A stretch of 60,000 nucleotides of DNA from contig CM043961.1 in NCBI GenBank assembly GCA_014529385.2, positions 13,778,978 through 13,838,977 of the forward strand, written 5' to 3'. The notes under the pieces were generated by a model. It was not told the origin of the DNA and did not search any database. It worked only from the letters and a program-made list of their open reading frames with translations. This document shows positions 30,834-42,596 of the stretch, in pieces (positions within the stretch are counted from its first letter, which is position 1; every line of letters starts with the position of its first letter). The translations under genes were made by a program, and so were the position numbers. This DNA is from Adiantum capillus-veneris (Eukaryota > Streptophyta > Polypodiopsida > Polypodiales > Pteridaceae).

Positions 30834-33800
30834 ATGGAGAGCCAACGCCAAATGTCTGGATATCCTCTTTTCTTTGGAGAGCCTGGAGAGGATGCAGAAT
30901 TATTTCTAGCGAATTTCAAGATGTCTTGCCGTATCAAGAGGATAGTAACTGATCAAGAACGTGTAGAAATGTTTGAGGTGGTCCTTAGGAAAGATGCTAA
31001 GACTTGGTTTGACTCTTTGCCTGAGGAAGTTAAGGGGAATTACATAGAAGTTTTGAATCGTTTTAAGAGATACTTCTTTGATCCCCAAAACACTCAAAAA
31101 CTATGGCAAGACATTGTTTCTCATAAACAAAAAGACTTAGATGACTACTACTTGTACAAGCAAGAGTTTCTACGTCTTTGGGCTCTATGGATACGAAATG
31201 TTACTAACCCTGGTGATGGTGCAGAATTTTTAAAGAAGGAGAGGTTCATAGCCGGACTCTTTCCTGACCTTAAGGTAAAAGTTGAGGCGGGTGCACCTGC
31301 TACTTTTGATGCAGCTGAAACTAGGGCTGCTGAGAAATATAGGAAACTCAAGTGCTTAAGGGGGGAGGTTCCAATAGAAGGTCTTAGACCCAAAGGTAAG
31401 TCACAAGCATCAACATCTAAGGAGCTTCCTGAGGTAACGGTTGAAGTGATTGAGAAGTTAAATGAATCCTTAAGCAGCCTGTCAATTCACCTTGCACAAG
31501 CCGTAGGTCCAAAGGGACAAGCAAAGAAGTCTGAAGAGCGAGACCCACGACCTAGGAGAGTCTTGCAATGTTGGAATTGCGGAGAGTCTGGACATGGGAT
31601 GTATAATTGTCCTTGGCCCCGTGGAGAGCCAGGGAGACCTAACTTGAATTACCCAGTGATAAATGCAGGAGAAGGAGCTGGTCAACAACCAAGGCTTCTA
31701 CAAAGGCCAAATGGACCAAGACCACCTCCACAAGGGGTAGAAGGAGTTCCACCTTTGCCAGATCCAAATGTGCATGTGGTAGAGGTGACAAATTCAAATG
31801 AGGTTGACATGGAAGCCAATGGCATTAAGCGTGGCCGACGAAAAGGTAAAGAGAAAGAAGGAGTCACATCACAGAGTGACCATGGACAAGGCAAGAAGGC
31901 AAAGGAAACCAAGGAAACCAAGAGGACTCGACGTCGTATCAACCTCCAAGACTTCCCTCTTGGACATGGTATGGCTCCGTACAACTTGTTGGAAGACATG
32001 AGAGGTAAGGGTCCTGATATTTCATGGCCTCAATTTCTTGCATTATGTCCACAAGTTAGGAGGGATTTAACAAGGGCAGTTAGCACTAGGAGAAGGGTAA
32101 AAGAGAGTGTGCCTGTTGTAAAAATTGCACAAGCTGAAATGAATGAAGACATTACACCGGTGCTAGACTGTTACATCAAAGGAAGATTGGTTAGGAAAGG
32201 TCTAGTGGATGGGGGTGCACAAATTTGCATCATGACAGAGGGACTCATGCAAAAACTAGGCATGCAGATCCATGAGACACCGGAAATTAAGGTCAAGATG
32301 GCAAACAATAGCAAGGCTAGGTGCGTAGGCATTTGTAAAAATGTTTTTGTGGAGGCCTTTGGCATTAAGAAGGCAGTGGATTTCTATGTCATGTCTACCA
32401 AAGGAAATGGTTACCCATTTATCCTAGGGAGACCATGGCTAATGAAAATGCGAGCTTTGCAGGATTGGGAAAGTGGGAAATTAATTTGCAGGAATGACAA
32501 TCATAAGAAGGTTGTCTTTGACATGAAGGAGCAACGCCAAGAGGAGCTCCATGAAGAATCATCTCAAAGTGAGACGGAAGAAGGTTGGACCGATAGCACT
32601 TCAGAAGAAGAAAGTAGCGGCAGCATTACTGAAGAGGAGTCTTCCATCGAAGTCATGGGGGTAAGGTTTAAGCCAAGCAACCAAGAGACCTCTTGTCAAG
32701 GCTTGGAGGAGGTAGGTCCTCAAGAGAACGAAGGTGAATATCAAGATGAAGGGATGCTGGAAGGTATGCTATCAACAACACTTACAAAGGATGAAAGAGA
32801 GGAGTTCAAATGTGTGCTAAGGAAGTTTCCTAGGCTTTTTGCTAAAGACTACACCGATGTGCGTGGAGTAGATGCTGTTCAACACAAAATTGAGTTGAAG
32901 CCAGAGGCCACACCTAAGGCTCAGAAGCTACGAAGGCTAGGAGTCATCAAGGAGCAGGCTTTACTCAAGGAGGTAAGAAAGCTTCTAGCAGCAGGGTTCA
33001 TTTATCCAGTGGAGAATTCAGAGTGGGTCTCTCCTGTTGTTGTCACTCCTAAGAAGAACGGAAAGTGGAGGGTGTGTGTGGATTACCGTCCACTCAATGA
33101 GGCAACAAAAAGAGATCACTTTCCCCTCCCATTTCAGGATGAGATACTAAATGAAGTAGCTGGTCATGAGAAGTACACTGTGTGTGATGGCTACTCAGGC
33201 TACTTTCAAATAGGTATCGCATTGGAAGATCAATTGAAAACAACCTTTATCACTCCTTGGGGTTGTTATGCTTTTAGAGTCATGCCATTTGGTCTGACAA
33301 ATGCTCCTGCAACATTCCAACGTTTCATGAACATGGTGTTTCAAGCATTCTTTGGAAAGTCAATTAGGGTGTTCATTGATGATTTTTGCATTTATAGCTC
33401 AGAATCATTGCATCTACAAAGGGTAGAAGAAGGTTTAAAGAAGCTCTATGACATGGGAGGTCAACTCAACCCCGACAAGTGTCACATAGCTGAGGATGAA
33501 GTGATCTTGCTTGGTCACAAGGTTTCCTATAAAGGCATTGAGGTGGATCCTTCAAAGGCAAAGGCTCTTATTGAGCTCCCATCACCGAAGAGTCTCAAGG
33601 AGGTCATCTCTTTCATTCAGAAGGTGAAGTATATGTCACGCTTCATTCACTTAGCCTCGGAGTTGCTTCATCCTTTGCAAAAGTTGACACAACAAGTAGA
33701 ATTTGCATGGTCTGATGAGCTTGAAGAGTATTTTTGTAACATTAAAGTCATTTTGTCAGAGCTACCAACACTCATGCCTCCTTGTTGGGAGTACACATTC

Positions 33801-36116
33801 TTTGTTAGCTCTAGTGTTGGAAGGGAAACAATTGGTGCTGTGTTGCTACAACAAGATCCCCACAGTACAAGGATGCGACCCATCTACTTTGCTAGTAGGG
33901 TCATGAATGCTTTGGAGAGAGACTACACAGAAGCAGAACTCATGATGCTTTCTCTCATGTTTGCGGTGAGAAAGTTTAGATCCTACTTACTACCAAAACC
34001 TTTTGTAATTCTCACTGCAGAAAATTTGTTCCCTTGGGTGTCATCTCAAATGAATCTTAGTACTAGGATCTCAAAGTGGATTATGGAGTTGCAAGAGTTC
34101 CAATACTCTTTCAAGGTAGAAGATAGTGTGCGTGCACAGTTGGCAGGGATTCTCACTTATAGGGTACATGAGAAGGAAATTAAGGTGCCTCAAGTAAAGA
34201 CCCTACCATTGCCACCACCAAAAAGTATTCCCAATGCTTTTACCTTGTTCTTTGATGGAGCTTTTCGACGAGCCACAGGAAAAGCAGGGGGAGGGCTAGT
34301 GTTACTCAACCCAAGTGGAGAGGTGGTCATGAAAGAGAAGTTCAATCTACCAAGTTTAGCTAGCAACAATGAAGCAGAATATGACACTCTACTTCAAGGT
34401 TTGAAGATGTGCATTGGCCAAGGGATACAACGCCTCATGGTAAAGGGAGATGCACTTCTCATTGTTAAACAGATTTTAGGCATTTGGGCATGCAAGAATG
34501 AGAGCTTACGGACAAAAGTTCATGCCATTCGTAGATTGTTTAATCAATTTGAAGAAGTGCAACTATATCATATTCCTAGGAAACAGAATGAAGATGCTGA
34601 TTTACTTGCACAACAAGCCGTTGCATGTGTAAAGAAAGAAGTGCAGGTCATCATGGTGGCGGCTGCTGTGAAGCAACCGAGGTACCAGGGATTGGAGTCA
34701 TTGGCTCCCATCATTGGCTACATTTTGGAGGGTGAGTTTCCACCAGACTTCACAAAAGCTCAGAAGAGGAGACTCATGAAGAAGGCAAGCGTATATCTCT
34801 TCCTAGAAGGCTCCCTCTATCAAAAAGGGAAGGATCAAGTATGCAGAAGAGTACCAACTATTGAGGAAATTCCAGCCATTCTAAAAGGTTTGCATGAAGA
34901 GGCATGTGGTGGTCATTTTGCCCAAGAATCAACTGTGAAGAAGATTTTGCTTGCGGGGTATGTTTGGCCAAGCTTGCATGTGGATGTTCAACATTGGTGT
35001 AAAAGCTGTCACAATTGTCAGATAAATGGAAATAGAAGGTTGGTGCATGGCCCGAGGCAAATAGTGCTTGCAAATGGACCCTTTGAAAAGTGGGGCATTG
35101 ATGCTATGGGTCCTCTGCCTAGGACAAAAAATGGTAAACTCTACATTCTAGTGGCTGTAGACTATATGACTAGGTGGGTGGAAGCTCAAAGTGTGGCAAG
35201 AGTGAATGAGAGGACGGTTAGCAAGTTTGTGTACACTCACATTTGTTGCAGATTTGGCACACCTTTGGAGATTGTTTCTGATAATGGCCCAGGGTTTAGG
35301 AAGGGCTTGCTCACAGAAGTTTGTGAAGAGCTTCACATTCTACATCGTCATAGCACACCATACTACCCACAGTCAAATGGTTTGGTGGAGAAGGCTAATG
35401 GTGTCATTGCAGGAATCATTAGAAAGATGGTGCAAAACAAGACAAAATTATGGGATGACTTCTTGGATGGTGCCTTGTGGGCATATCGAACCACATATAG
35501 GGAAGCCACGGAGTTCACACCATTTCACTTGGTCTATGGTCAAGAGGCTTTGCAGCCTATCGAGCTCAACATTCCAACAATGCGACTTCATGGCAAAGGA
35601 GCACAAGATGATCAAGAGGTATGGATGGATCGACTTCTTACGTTAGTGGAGCTTGAGTGGAAAAGAGAAGCAACATACGAGTGCTACAAGAGGAAAGCCA
35701 CACAAGCGAAAGAATCGCACGACAAGAAACTGAAGGACAAAGGCATCAAGGAAGGAGAGCTTGTGCTAAGGTATGACAATCGACTTGACAATCGTTTTGA
35801 TGCCAAGTTTGAAACTAGATGGCAAGGGCCATACATAGTCAAGAAGGCTTTCAATTCTAGTTACTATCAGCTTATGGACTTGAATGGTAAAGAGCACTCC
35901 AAGAAGGTAAACGGGTATCGCTTGAAGCCCTATTTGAGTCGCCTTCTACCAAAGGATCTACCAAAGATCTGTCCAAAGGCCTCTGTCTCATGTAAGTATT
36001 GTTACATGAAGCATGAGTGTAACTCCAGCCAAAATTCTGAGGGGCCAAACAATGAAGATCTCGTCAAGGACTCTAAAGCACTCTCTTTGGAAAAGATGCT
36101 CTATGATGGTACATGA
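30834..36116 (+). CDS. Element B Gag-Pol polyprotein
   Basis: 1760 codons from the first ATG to TGA, no interruption. Gag core is around residues 50-150, with a CCHC knuckle CWNCGESGHGMYNC at 246-259. Protease has Asp459 in LVDGGAQ and ILGRPW at 530; DGG replaces the usual D(S/T)G. RT has PFGLTNAPATFQ and the active site FIDDF at 847-851. The following RNase H has lost its acidic residues: FFVSSSV near 989 and TAEN at 1061-1064 stand where family members have a DAS-like and a TDH-like motif. A second RNase H has D1141 (FFDGAF), E1180 (NNEAEY), D1206 (KGDALL) and D1254/D1256. Integrase has H1354-x6-H1361 and C1392-x2-C1395, then D1423, D1483, E1519. The C-terminal WQGPYIVKKAF motif follows, without chromodomain. 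The start at 30834 is chosen because the frame upstream has no ATG before a stop. Confidence 0.96.
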   Translation: MESQRQMSGYPLFFGEPGEDAELFLANFKMSCRIKRIVTDQERVEMFEVVLRKDAKTWFDSLPEEVKGNYIEVLNRFKRYFFDPQNTQKLWQDIVSHKQKDLDDYYLYKQEFLRLWALWIRNVTNPGDGAEFLKKERFIAGLFPDLKVKVEAGAPATFDAAETRAAEKYRKLKCLRGEVPIEGLRPKGKSQASTSKELPEVTVEVIEKLNESLSSLSIHLAQAVGPKGQAKKSEERDPRPRRVLQCWNCGESGHGMYNCPWPRGEPGRPNLNYPVINAGEGAGQQPRLLQRPNGPRPPPQGVEGVPPLPDPNVHVVEVTNSNEVDMEANGIKRGRRKGKEKEGVTSQSDHGQGKKAKETKETKRTRRRINLQDFPLGHGMAPYNLLEDMRGKGPDISWPQFLALCPQVRRDLTRAVSTRRRVKESVPVVKIAQAEMNEDITPVLDCYIKGRLVRKGLVDGGAQICIMTEGLMQKLGMQIHETPEIKVKMANNSKARCVGICKNVFVEAFGIKKAVDFYVMSTKGNGYPFILGRPWLMKMRALQDWESGKLICRNDNHKKVVFDMKEQRQEELHEESSQSETEEGWTDSTSEEESSGSITEEESSIEVMGVRFKPSNQETSCQGLEEVGPQENEGEYQDEGMLEGMLSTTLTKDEREEFKCVLRKFPRLFAKDYTDVRGVDAVQHKIELKPEATPKAQKLRRLGVIKEQALLKEVRKLLAAGFIYPVENSEWVSPVVVTPKKNGKWRVCVDYRPLNEATKRDHFPLPFQDEILNEVAGHEKYTVCDGYSGYFQIGIALEDQLKTTFITPWGCYAFRVMPFGLTNAPATFQRFMNMVFQAFFGKSIRVFIDDFCIYSSESLHLQRVEEGLKKLYDMGGQLNPDKCHIAEDEVILLGHKVSYKGIEVDPSKAKALIELPSPKSLKEVISFIQKVKYMSRFIHLASELLHPLQKLTQQVEFAWSDELEEYFCNIKVILSELPTLMPPCWEYTFFVSSSVGRETIGAVLLQQDPHSTRMRPIYFASRVMNALERDYTEAELMMLSLMFAVRKFRSYLLPKPFVILTAENLFPWVSSQMNLSTRISKWIMELQEFQYSFKVEDSVRAQLAGILTYRVHEKEIKVPQVKTLPLPPPKSIPNAFTLFFDGAFRRATGKAGGGLVLLNPSGEVVMKEKFNLPSLASNNEAEYDTLLQGLKMCIGQGIQRLMVKGDALLIVKQILGIWACKNESLRTKVHAIRRLFNQFEEVQLYHIPRKQNEDADLLAQQAVACVKKEVQVIMVAAAVKQPRYQGLESLAPIIGYILEGEFPPDFTKAQKRRLMKKASVYLFLEGSLYQKGKDQVCRRVPTIEEIPAILKGLHEEACGGHFAQESTVKKILLAGYVWPSLHVDVQHWCKSCHNCQINGNRRLVHGPRQIVLANGPFEKWGIDAMGPLPRTKNGKLYILVAVDYMTRWVEAQSVARVNERTVSKFVYTHICCRFGTPLEIVSDNGPGFRKGLLTEVCEELHILHRHSTPYYPQSNGLVEKANGVIAGIIRKMVQNKTKLWDDFLDGALWAYRTTYREATEFTPFHLVYGQEALQPIELNIPTMRLHGKGAQDDQEVWMDRLLTLVELEWKREATYECYKRKATQAKESHDKKLKDKGIKEGELVLRYDNRLDNRFDAKFETRWQGPYIVKKAFNSSYYQLMDLNGKEHSKKVNGYRLKPYLSRLLPKDLPKICPKASVSCKYCYMKHECNSSQNSEGPNNEDLVKDSKALSLEKMLYDGT

Positions 36117-36130
36117 ATATACCATCATCC

Positions 36131-36144
36131 TGGGGGAGGGCTAA
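36131..36144 (+). promoter_or_regulatory. Element B polypurine tract
   Basis: TGGGGGAGGGCTAA immediately before the 3' LTR at 36145. Confidence 0.85.
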
Positions 36145-37207
36145 TGATAGCTGTTTTTCGGCTCTCCATAATTGCCATACTAGATTACTCCACCCTACCA
36201 AAATCACCCAAACACTATGGCTATCCCTACCATTTCACTGCAAATAGGCGTGTGTGAGTTAGGGGGCTTTTCCTATATTTTCTTAAAAAACCCTCAGCTA
36301 GCTAGTCACTGGGCTAGGTGAGCCAAAATAAAAAATAAAAAAAATAAAAAATAAAAGTATATTATGGCCTCTTTGTGTGTAAATATTTCATTGTATATAT
36401 GGCCTAAATATAGGGATTTTTTATAATTATTTTGGTATTTTATTTAAATATTTCTACTTAGGTGTGTGTTTTATTAAACCTATGTACACCTTCTTTCATC
36501 CTCTTACACCATAATTATATTTTTTGCCAATATGTACATACTCTAACCTCATATTTTTCCTTTATACAAATCACTCCCACATTTTCACCCTCACCCTCGT
36601 GAAAACAAAAAATTGATTTCTACTCATTGGTTACTTTTATTATATTATTTACTTGCATACCTTTTCCTCTTTCACCCAAAATAATTCAAGGAGGGATCAT
36701 ATCATATGATTCCAATATCTTTCCATATCCATAACTCCTCCATATTTTTATTATTATTTTTACTCATTATTCTAACACCATGTGCTCATTGAGCTAAAGT
36801 CCATGAATAGTCCATACACTAGTCCCACCATGTATATATTTCTTTATTCACCAATAATCCTCCTCCATGCATGTGTCAAGGGCAACTTGGATGCTTTGTA
36901 TTATGATATGACAAAGGAGGGGCTCACTCTTGGATGCATTGTACAAATTCAACAAAGGAGGGGTCCACTAAAAGACTTTTGCAAGCATAAAAACAGGATT
37001 TTTGGTGAGAATTTTGGCACCTATCTCCACTCCGAATTTGGAGCAGTGGTCAAAAGAGAAAATGTAGCCCACGCTCTGAATAATCATCTCAAATTTTTTC
37101 ATGATTTTTGGAGCTACCAGCGGTGAGCTATGATTTTTTGAGTGGACCCCAGTCTGCCCACTTTTTTCACAAGTAGCCCCTAGTCTTCTCTCACCTCTTT
37201 CCACACT

Positions 37208-37244
<37 letters not shown>

Positions 37245-37785
37245 TTCTCTCAATCCCTCACTCAAACCTGCACCTTCAATGGTTTCTCTCACCTTCTTTA
37301 CCATTAACCTCCCCACTTACTCCCATAGCTCTCATATGAGCTCTCCATGTACATACACCATCTCTATGCCTCTCTCTATTACTTCCAAAGTACAATTCCA
37401 TCTTACCCCTTATATATATACATAAATTCAGCATGTGTACCATGATTAACCTCTGCAAATCAAGAGATATCATCAACGGAATTACCATTTTCATCGCGAT
37501 AATCAACCTTGGCGGCGGTGGCGTAAAGAAGGGAAGACGAAGAAGAAGGTCGATAGTCATTTTGAGAACCTACACAAGTAAGTCCAAAACTTCTTCAAGC
37601 TTCACCATCACAAGGATTTTCTCACTTCATTCAACCATCTTACTTCAACCATCCACCTCATTCTACCCATTGTAAATGTAACATTAACTTTATAGTGATT
37701 ACTAACACTAACCACTAACATACTAGCACAAAATAGCCATTGACCTAACCATAAAAGACACCTCACCTCAAGACATGTGTATAGT

Positions 37786-37836
<51 letters not shown>

Positions 37837-38856
37837 CTTACTGACTTTCACCTTATTTACCATCAATAATGCTCTCTTTTGAGCCCACACCCATGACTCA
37901 AGCAGACAAAGAAGGCCCGCAATGTTTTGATATTCAAAAAATTCATAATCCTGATTTGTTAGCTTGTAAATTAGGATTTCCAATAATCTTTATGAGGGGT
38001 CTCCAACCTATAAATAGGCCCCTCTCCTTCTTGTAAAACAACCTCCAACATCTCACATAGCACCCCAACACTCTATGCGTGAGGAGAGACTTAGGTGTAG
38101 CAACCACTTGTGAGCTTCACTCTTGGTGTGAGAGAAGCCTTCAAGCTACACATTGCAAGTGAGAGAGCGTGAGTTCCACAAATCTCAAAACCACTATTTT
38201 ACATGCTCCTTCATCATCAATAAATTGAGGTTTGGTGCATCAAAGGCGTGATTCGACGTTTAAATCTTCGTCCTTCCATTTGTGCAATACGGTTTGGTAA
38301 ATTCAAGGTGACTTGTGTATTTAGAGTTTTATCGGTTGATCTTGATTTTAGAAAGTGTTTTAGTGTGTTTTCCATTGCCAGTTTTGTGTCCATTGTAAGA
38401 GGGTATTGTGGTGAGAGGTCTCCCACACCCTAAGACAGTGTGTGTGTGTGTTTTGGCAATGATTAGCAATCACTAAGCATTGAGTGAGTTTTGTACAAGT
38501 TCTACGATAGCATCATAACGAACCATCTCCATTTGCAAGTCACAAATAAGGTATTACGCAAGATCCTTCCCTCTCTCTCTTCCCTTTGCTCTAGCTCTCT
38601 CTGGTCCATTTCATGTGTGTCTTGGTGTGAGGTTGTTTGTGTGTGTTGTGTGGTGCATCTTCTTGGTTGTGCCAAAATTTCTCTTGCGTCCTAGTTCGCA
38701 TACCATAACTAGGTGGTGCCCCTATCTTGTTTTGGTTTGGCTGTGGGTTTGTTGTTGTGTTGTGCTTGTGGTTGCCCCAGCCCCAATTGAGCAGCACGGG
38801 AGCCTTGAGGGGTGTTTAGAGGTCGCCTCTCTTGTTGCCCGCCCCGGACCGCCTCA
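36145..38856 (+). repeat. Element B 3' LTR
   Basis: 2712 bp, near-identical to 27509-30218. TSD ACGG follows at 38857-38860. Confidence 0.96.
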
Positions 38857-38860
38857 ACGG

Positions 38861-39311
38861 GTAAGGTAGTTAAAGTCAACACTCTTTCAACAACTTGTGC
38901 TTCCTAGCATGCCAAAGACTTTGGTCTCAATTTCTAAGTAAAAGAGTTCCCATTCATCCCTGGACAACCGTGTCACCATATTGTTTAACACTATGGCGAA
39001 ACCTCATTCCCCTGGCTAAAGCATTCAGACGTTACTCTGGGACCATTTGTTACTACAAAACAAACATTCAAAGAAATTACAACGCCGTTGTTGAACACTT
39101 CAACCACTTTACCGTAACTCAAATCAAACACTTCCATTCAAGAAGACAAATCAAACAAGTAACACCAACCAATGTCACTTATAGATGCATCATGAATACA
39201 ATATCCTTTCTCTAACAACACGCAAGAATGTGTGTATGATGCATAACTAACCCGACTAATATCAAGCTTTAGGCTATCTCCATAACGTCAAGCATTGTCT
39301 CTGATACCAGG
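38861..39311 (-). mobile_element. Element C internal fragment up to its primer site
   Basis: Continues the internal sequence cut at 27508 and matches 49427-49865. Ends with the minus-strand primer site TGGTATCAGAG at 39299-39309, complementary to initiator tRNA-Met, two bases from the LTR at 39312. This makes 39312-42565 the 5' LTR of the left-hand C copy. Confidence 0.85.
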
Positions 39312-42300
39312 TGAGAGATACCCCTCCCCGAGGGTCTATGCACAAAATATACAATTTACACCTTTATATAAATTTCAACATACATCAGAGTTGCGGAGGC
39401 ATTTGAACAAGGGGAGGAGCTCTCAGCGCGCGACCAAGCATGAAGTTTAGGCCATGAGTCAGACTGCATCCAGAGGCACCTAGCAGCTAGTGCTACCTTT
39501 GAATGGGTGTTACGAATGAAAGCATACTCAAGAAAAATATAACATTGTGGAGGGTGAATATATGTGTACATCGTGTTGTGGGAAGGGGGAGAGAGAGAAT
39601 ATAGTGGAGGGTGAAATAGAGTGCACAGAAACGTGAGAGAATGACAACAAAGCCCCAGGTCAACGACTCTTTAGTTTAAGGCTAAGCGACGTAGGTGATC
39701 CTAGTCTTGTAGCGATGCTTCCATGAGAAACATAACATATGAGTCCAATCAAAATAGTTCTTTTCTTATGAATAAACAATCTTTTCCAAGTAGTGAGACT
39801 GTACACGGTCTCTACCTTTATACCTCTACCTTGTAAACCATCCACATCACTTCATGATCTAATTCCAAAACCATAAACCATAATCCAACCACTTCACACG
39901 GGTGAGCACTCCACCCAACTGGGGTGAGGCACAACCAATCCTGCATAACCACTCTAGAACATAACATGGCTGCAATAATTTCATCAGCATAACCATATCC
40001 ACACAAAAAGACCACGAGCCACACCAGCTTCCACCATAAATTCACAACCATAATCCATGAGAGAATCTCAACCCTTAACCATAAATCATACTCACACTGA
40101 ACCAACTCCCACACTTGGAGTTTGACATATCCCCTAAAGTCAATCAGAGTCCATACACATATGACTCTTAAGAAATGATTCTTTCATGCATAAAAGGAGT
40201 CGGACCAACAACTAATCATGATATAAAAATCCAATTTTGACAACATCCAACCATGCAAAGTTGATGCATCACATCTGCACTTCATCTCCCTAGCACATGG
40301 AGCTAGTTTTGACCTAGAAAGGTGGAAACCATTAATAACCATGCATATGAGGCATCCACATAAATCCATAAGTTTCCATACATCATATGATAACATTCCA
40401 TCACCATAAACATGATGCAAAACAACTCCGACCTTTAGGTCAACCATAAACCATAACTTCACACATATGCAAAAAATAACTTTTTGACATTTTTGGGAGC
40501 ATGCATAACATGCAAATGAAAGTATTTGACCTCAACCCAATGCATCAAGCTCATCCCCATAACATAGACTATCACTCTATCACATCACTTTACCCGTATG
40601 GTACTTGCACAACAAACGATAACCCAAAAAGAAGGTCACTTTAATCATATCTGCCAATGCGGTTCGGGTTGTCTAACCATATTCCCTCACATAAGCTTAT
40701 GGGCATCTAAAGATTCAAATCAACTCACCAAAACAAACCATAAATTATACATAAACAACTCGGTTAACTCACAACGTCATATGGTACTTCCCATAGGTAG
40801 CACTCCTACATACGTAGGTAAAACTGATTATGGGAACAATTAATAACTCACATTCCGAATGTAATAATAGAGACCTAAATACATTTATCATCAAGTTTCA
40901 TCAAGCTTATCAATTGGTTAAGTGGGTTAGGCCATCTGGTGAATCTATATAGTAGTTCTCCTAGGAGCCTGTAGTAAAAAAATTTGGTTAATTGTAGTGG
41001 GCAGGAAGCTGTTTTTTGACCATATCTCTTAGCTTGTGCGTGAATGTTCTAAATGATGTGTTTTATCTCTAATATAAAGGGTTCGGGCTTATTCATAACG
41101 ATTTGTGAGTTATGACCAATATACTGTTCCTACCGTCTCTATGATGTGAAACAAAAAGCGCTTTTTATGCGCGCACGTGATCATAAACGCATCATGTGCA
41201 TAAACCAGCGTGTTAAACATGATGAAATAATCATGGGGCAACTTCATACATACTCAGTTAATCCATACATGAACTCGTATACATAAAAACAATCACCGAG
41301 AGGATGACTAATCAGAAAAACGACATAGAGAGAGAGAGATGATGATGGCTATGGTGTTTAGAGCTTTTCACCGTGCTTTAGAATTGATTAGGGGCTTTCA
41401 AAAGGCCTCTTGCTTTGCCACAAGAATGATGAGAGCTACATAGAGGTATCCACCACGAGAGCTTCCGGAGAGCATGTACATTGTGAAACGAGAGAGGAGA
41501 TAGTAAGCAAGTAGAGAGAGACTATCCTTCTTCTTCTTCCTCTTCTTCTTCTTCTTCATGTATAGAAGAGAGAAGAGCTTATGGAAATGGTGATGAAGAA
41601 CTTGCACCACTCTATATAATAGATACGTATAGCCTTGCGGTAGTAGACACAACAGACGGCACTAAAAACTGAGGTGTCTATGCCAATTTATAGATTTTCC
41701 AACTACCCGGAGTGTGTTCCAAGCTGAAGGTAGCGCTAGTTTCACAGCTAGGAATAGCTTCCTGCTTTTGGGAGCTTTCCTAAAAATGTGCCTTTGCTTT
41801 TGGTGGTCAACTTTCCCACTTATCAGTCAATTTTTTTACAGCAAAATTGGCCAGTTGAACTGTATCCGGCCAACTAATGGAGCCTTAGCTAGACTATGCC
41901 GCACCATAATGCTCCGACATAATTATGACTTCCCCTACTGTCCCGCCATATTTATGATTTCGCTTTTAAAAGAAAATAATTCCAGTAAAAATCTCATTTG
42001 GTCCCGTTTTTGCTTCGGATGATCATTTTTTAATCCGACAAAGACTAAAATTAATATTTTTATGTTTAGGTTATCATAAAAAGCACATTGCTTTTCAAAA
42101 ATGTCAAAAATCACGAAAAGCTAAAAATAGCAAAAAAAATTAAAATTTTCTAAAATTGAACCACGGGTTCCCCTTGTCCACTGGAAAACAAAAGTGGACT
42201 CCCTTTTCACTAAAAAGCACTAGAAATCATGAAAAGCTAAAAATAGTGTGAAAAGCACTCAAAAAGCATATTTTTACAAAATTGAACCATAGCTTCTTCA

Positions 42301-42565
42301 AACACGTAGATTAAGGATCCGACCTTGCTTTTTGCAAAAAAGTGCCTAAAAGCATAAAAAGCATGAAAAAGATAAAAATAGCGGATTTTTCTAAAACTAA
42401 ATCAAACGTCCGTTTAACCTACTGGAACATGGAAATGGCCTTGCTTTTTACTTTAGAACCTTCCAATACTGTCAATCAAGCATCTTAAATCAAAATTTGA
42501 CAAAATAGGTATTGAAAGCTAATTTTCTTATTTTTAAAAGAGACCCAAAAATTGGGGATCTTACA
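39312..42565 (-). repeat. LTR-C, whole copy shared by two tandem elements
   Basis: 3254 bp, TGAGAGATACCCC at the left end and GATCTTACA at the right. A primer site lies on its left (39299-39309) and a polypurine tract on its right (42566-42576), so it serves as 5' LTR for one element and 3' LTR for the other. Its first 2.4 kb match 49866-52775. Confidence 0.85.
42080..42440. repeat. Imperfect tandem repeat in LTR-C
   Basis: Three degenerate units of about 115-140 bp, each with AAATCATGAAAAGCTAAAAATAG followed by TTTTCTAAAATTGAACCA and a GGTTCC/CTACTGG-like part. Noncoding. Confidence 0.6.
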
Positions 42566-42576
42566 TCCTCCCACAC
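42566..42576 (-). promoter_or_regulatory. Element C polypurine tract
   Basis: Minus strand GTGTGGGAGGA directly before the TGTAAGATCCCC start of the 3' LTR. Confidence 0.8.
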
Positions 42577-42596
42577 TTGGAAAATTTGAGGTGTCC

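Larger units (their letters stand above)
27509..38856 (+). mobile_element. Element B: intact-looking Tat-type Ty3/gypsy retrotransposon
   Basis: 11,348 bp with LTRs of 2710 bp (27509-30218) and 2712 bp (36145-38856), TSD ACGG, a candidate primer site, one uninterrupted Gag-Pol frame and a polypurine tract. The RNase H pair, a degraded classical domain followed by an archaeal-type one, is the mark of the plant Tat clade. LTRs differ by only about seven substitutions and small repeat-length changes by eye, so insertion was recent. It sits in the internal region of element C. Confidence 0.96.

Noticed and set aside
39292-39309. tRNA gene 3' end, also at 25742 and 49853
   Set aside because: Only the primer-complement part is present, placed exactly at LTR edges; no cloverleaf around it.
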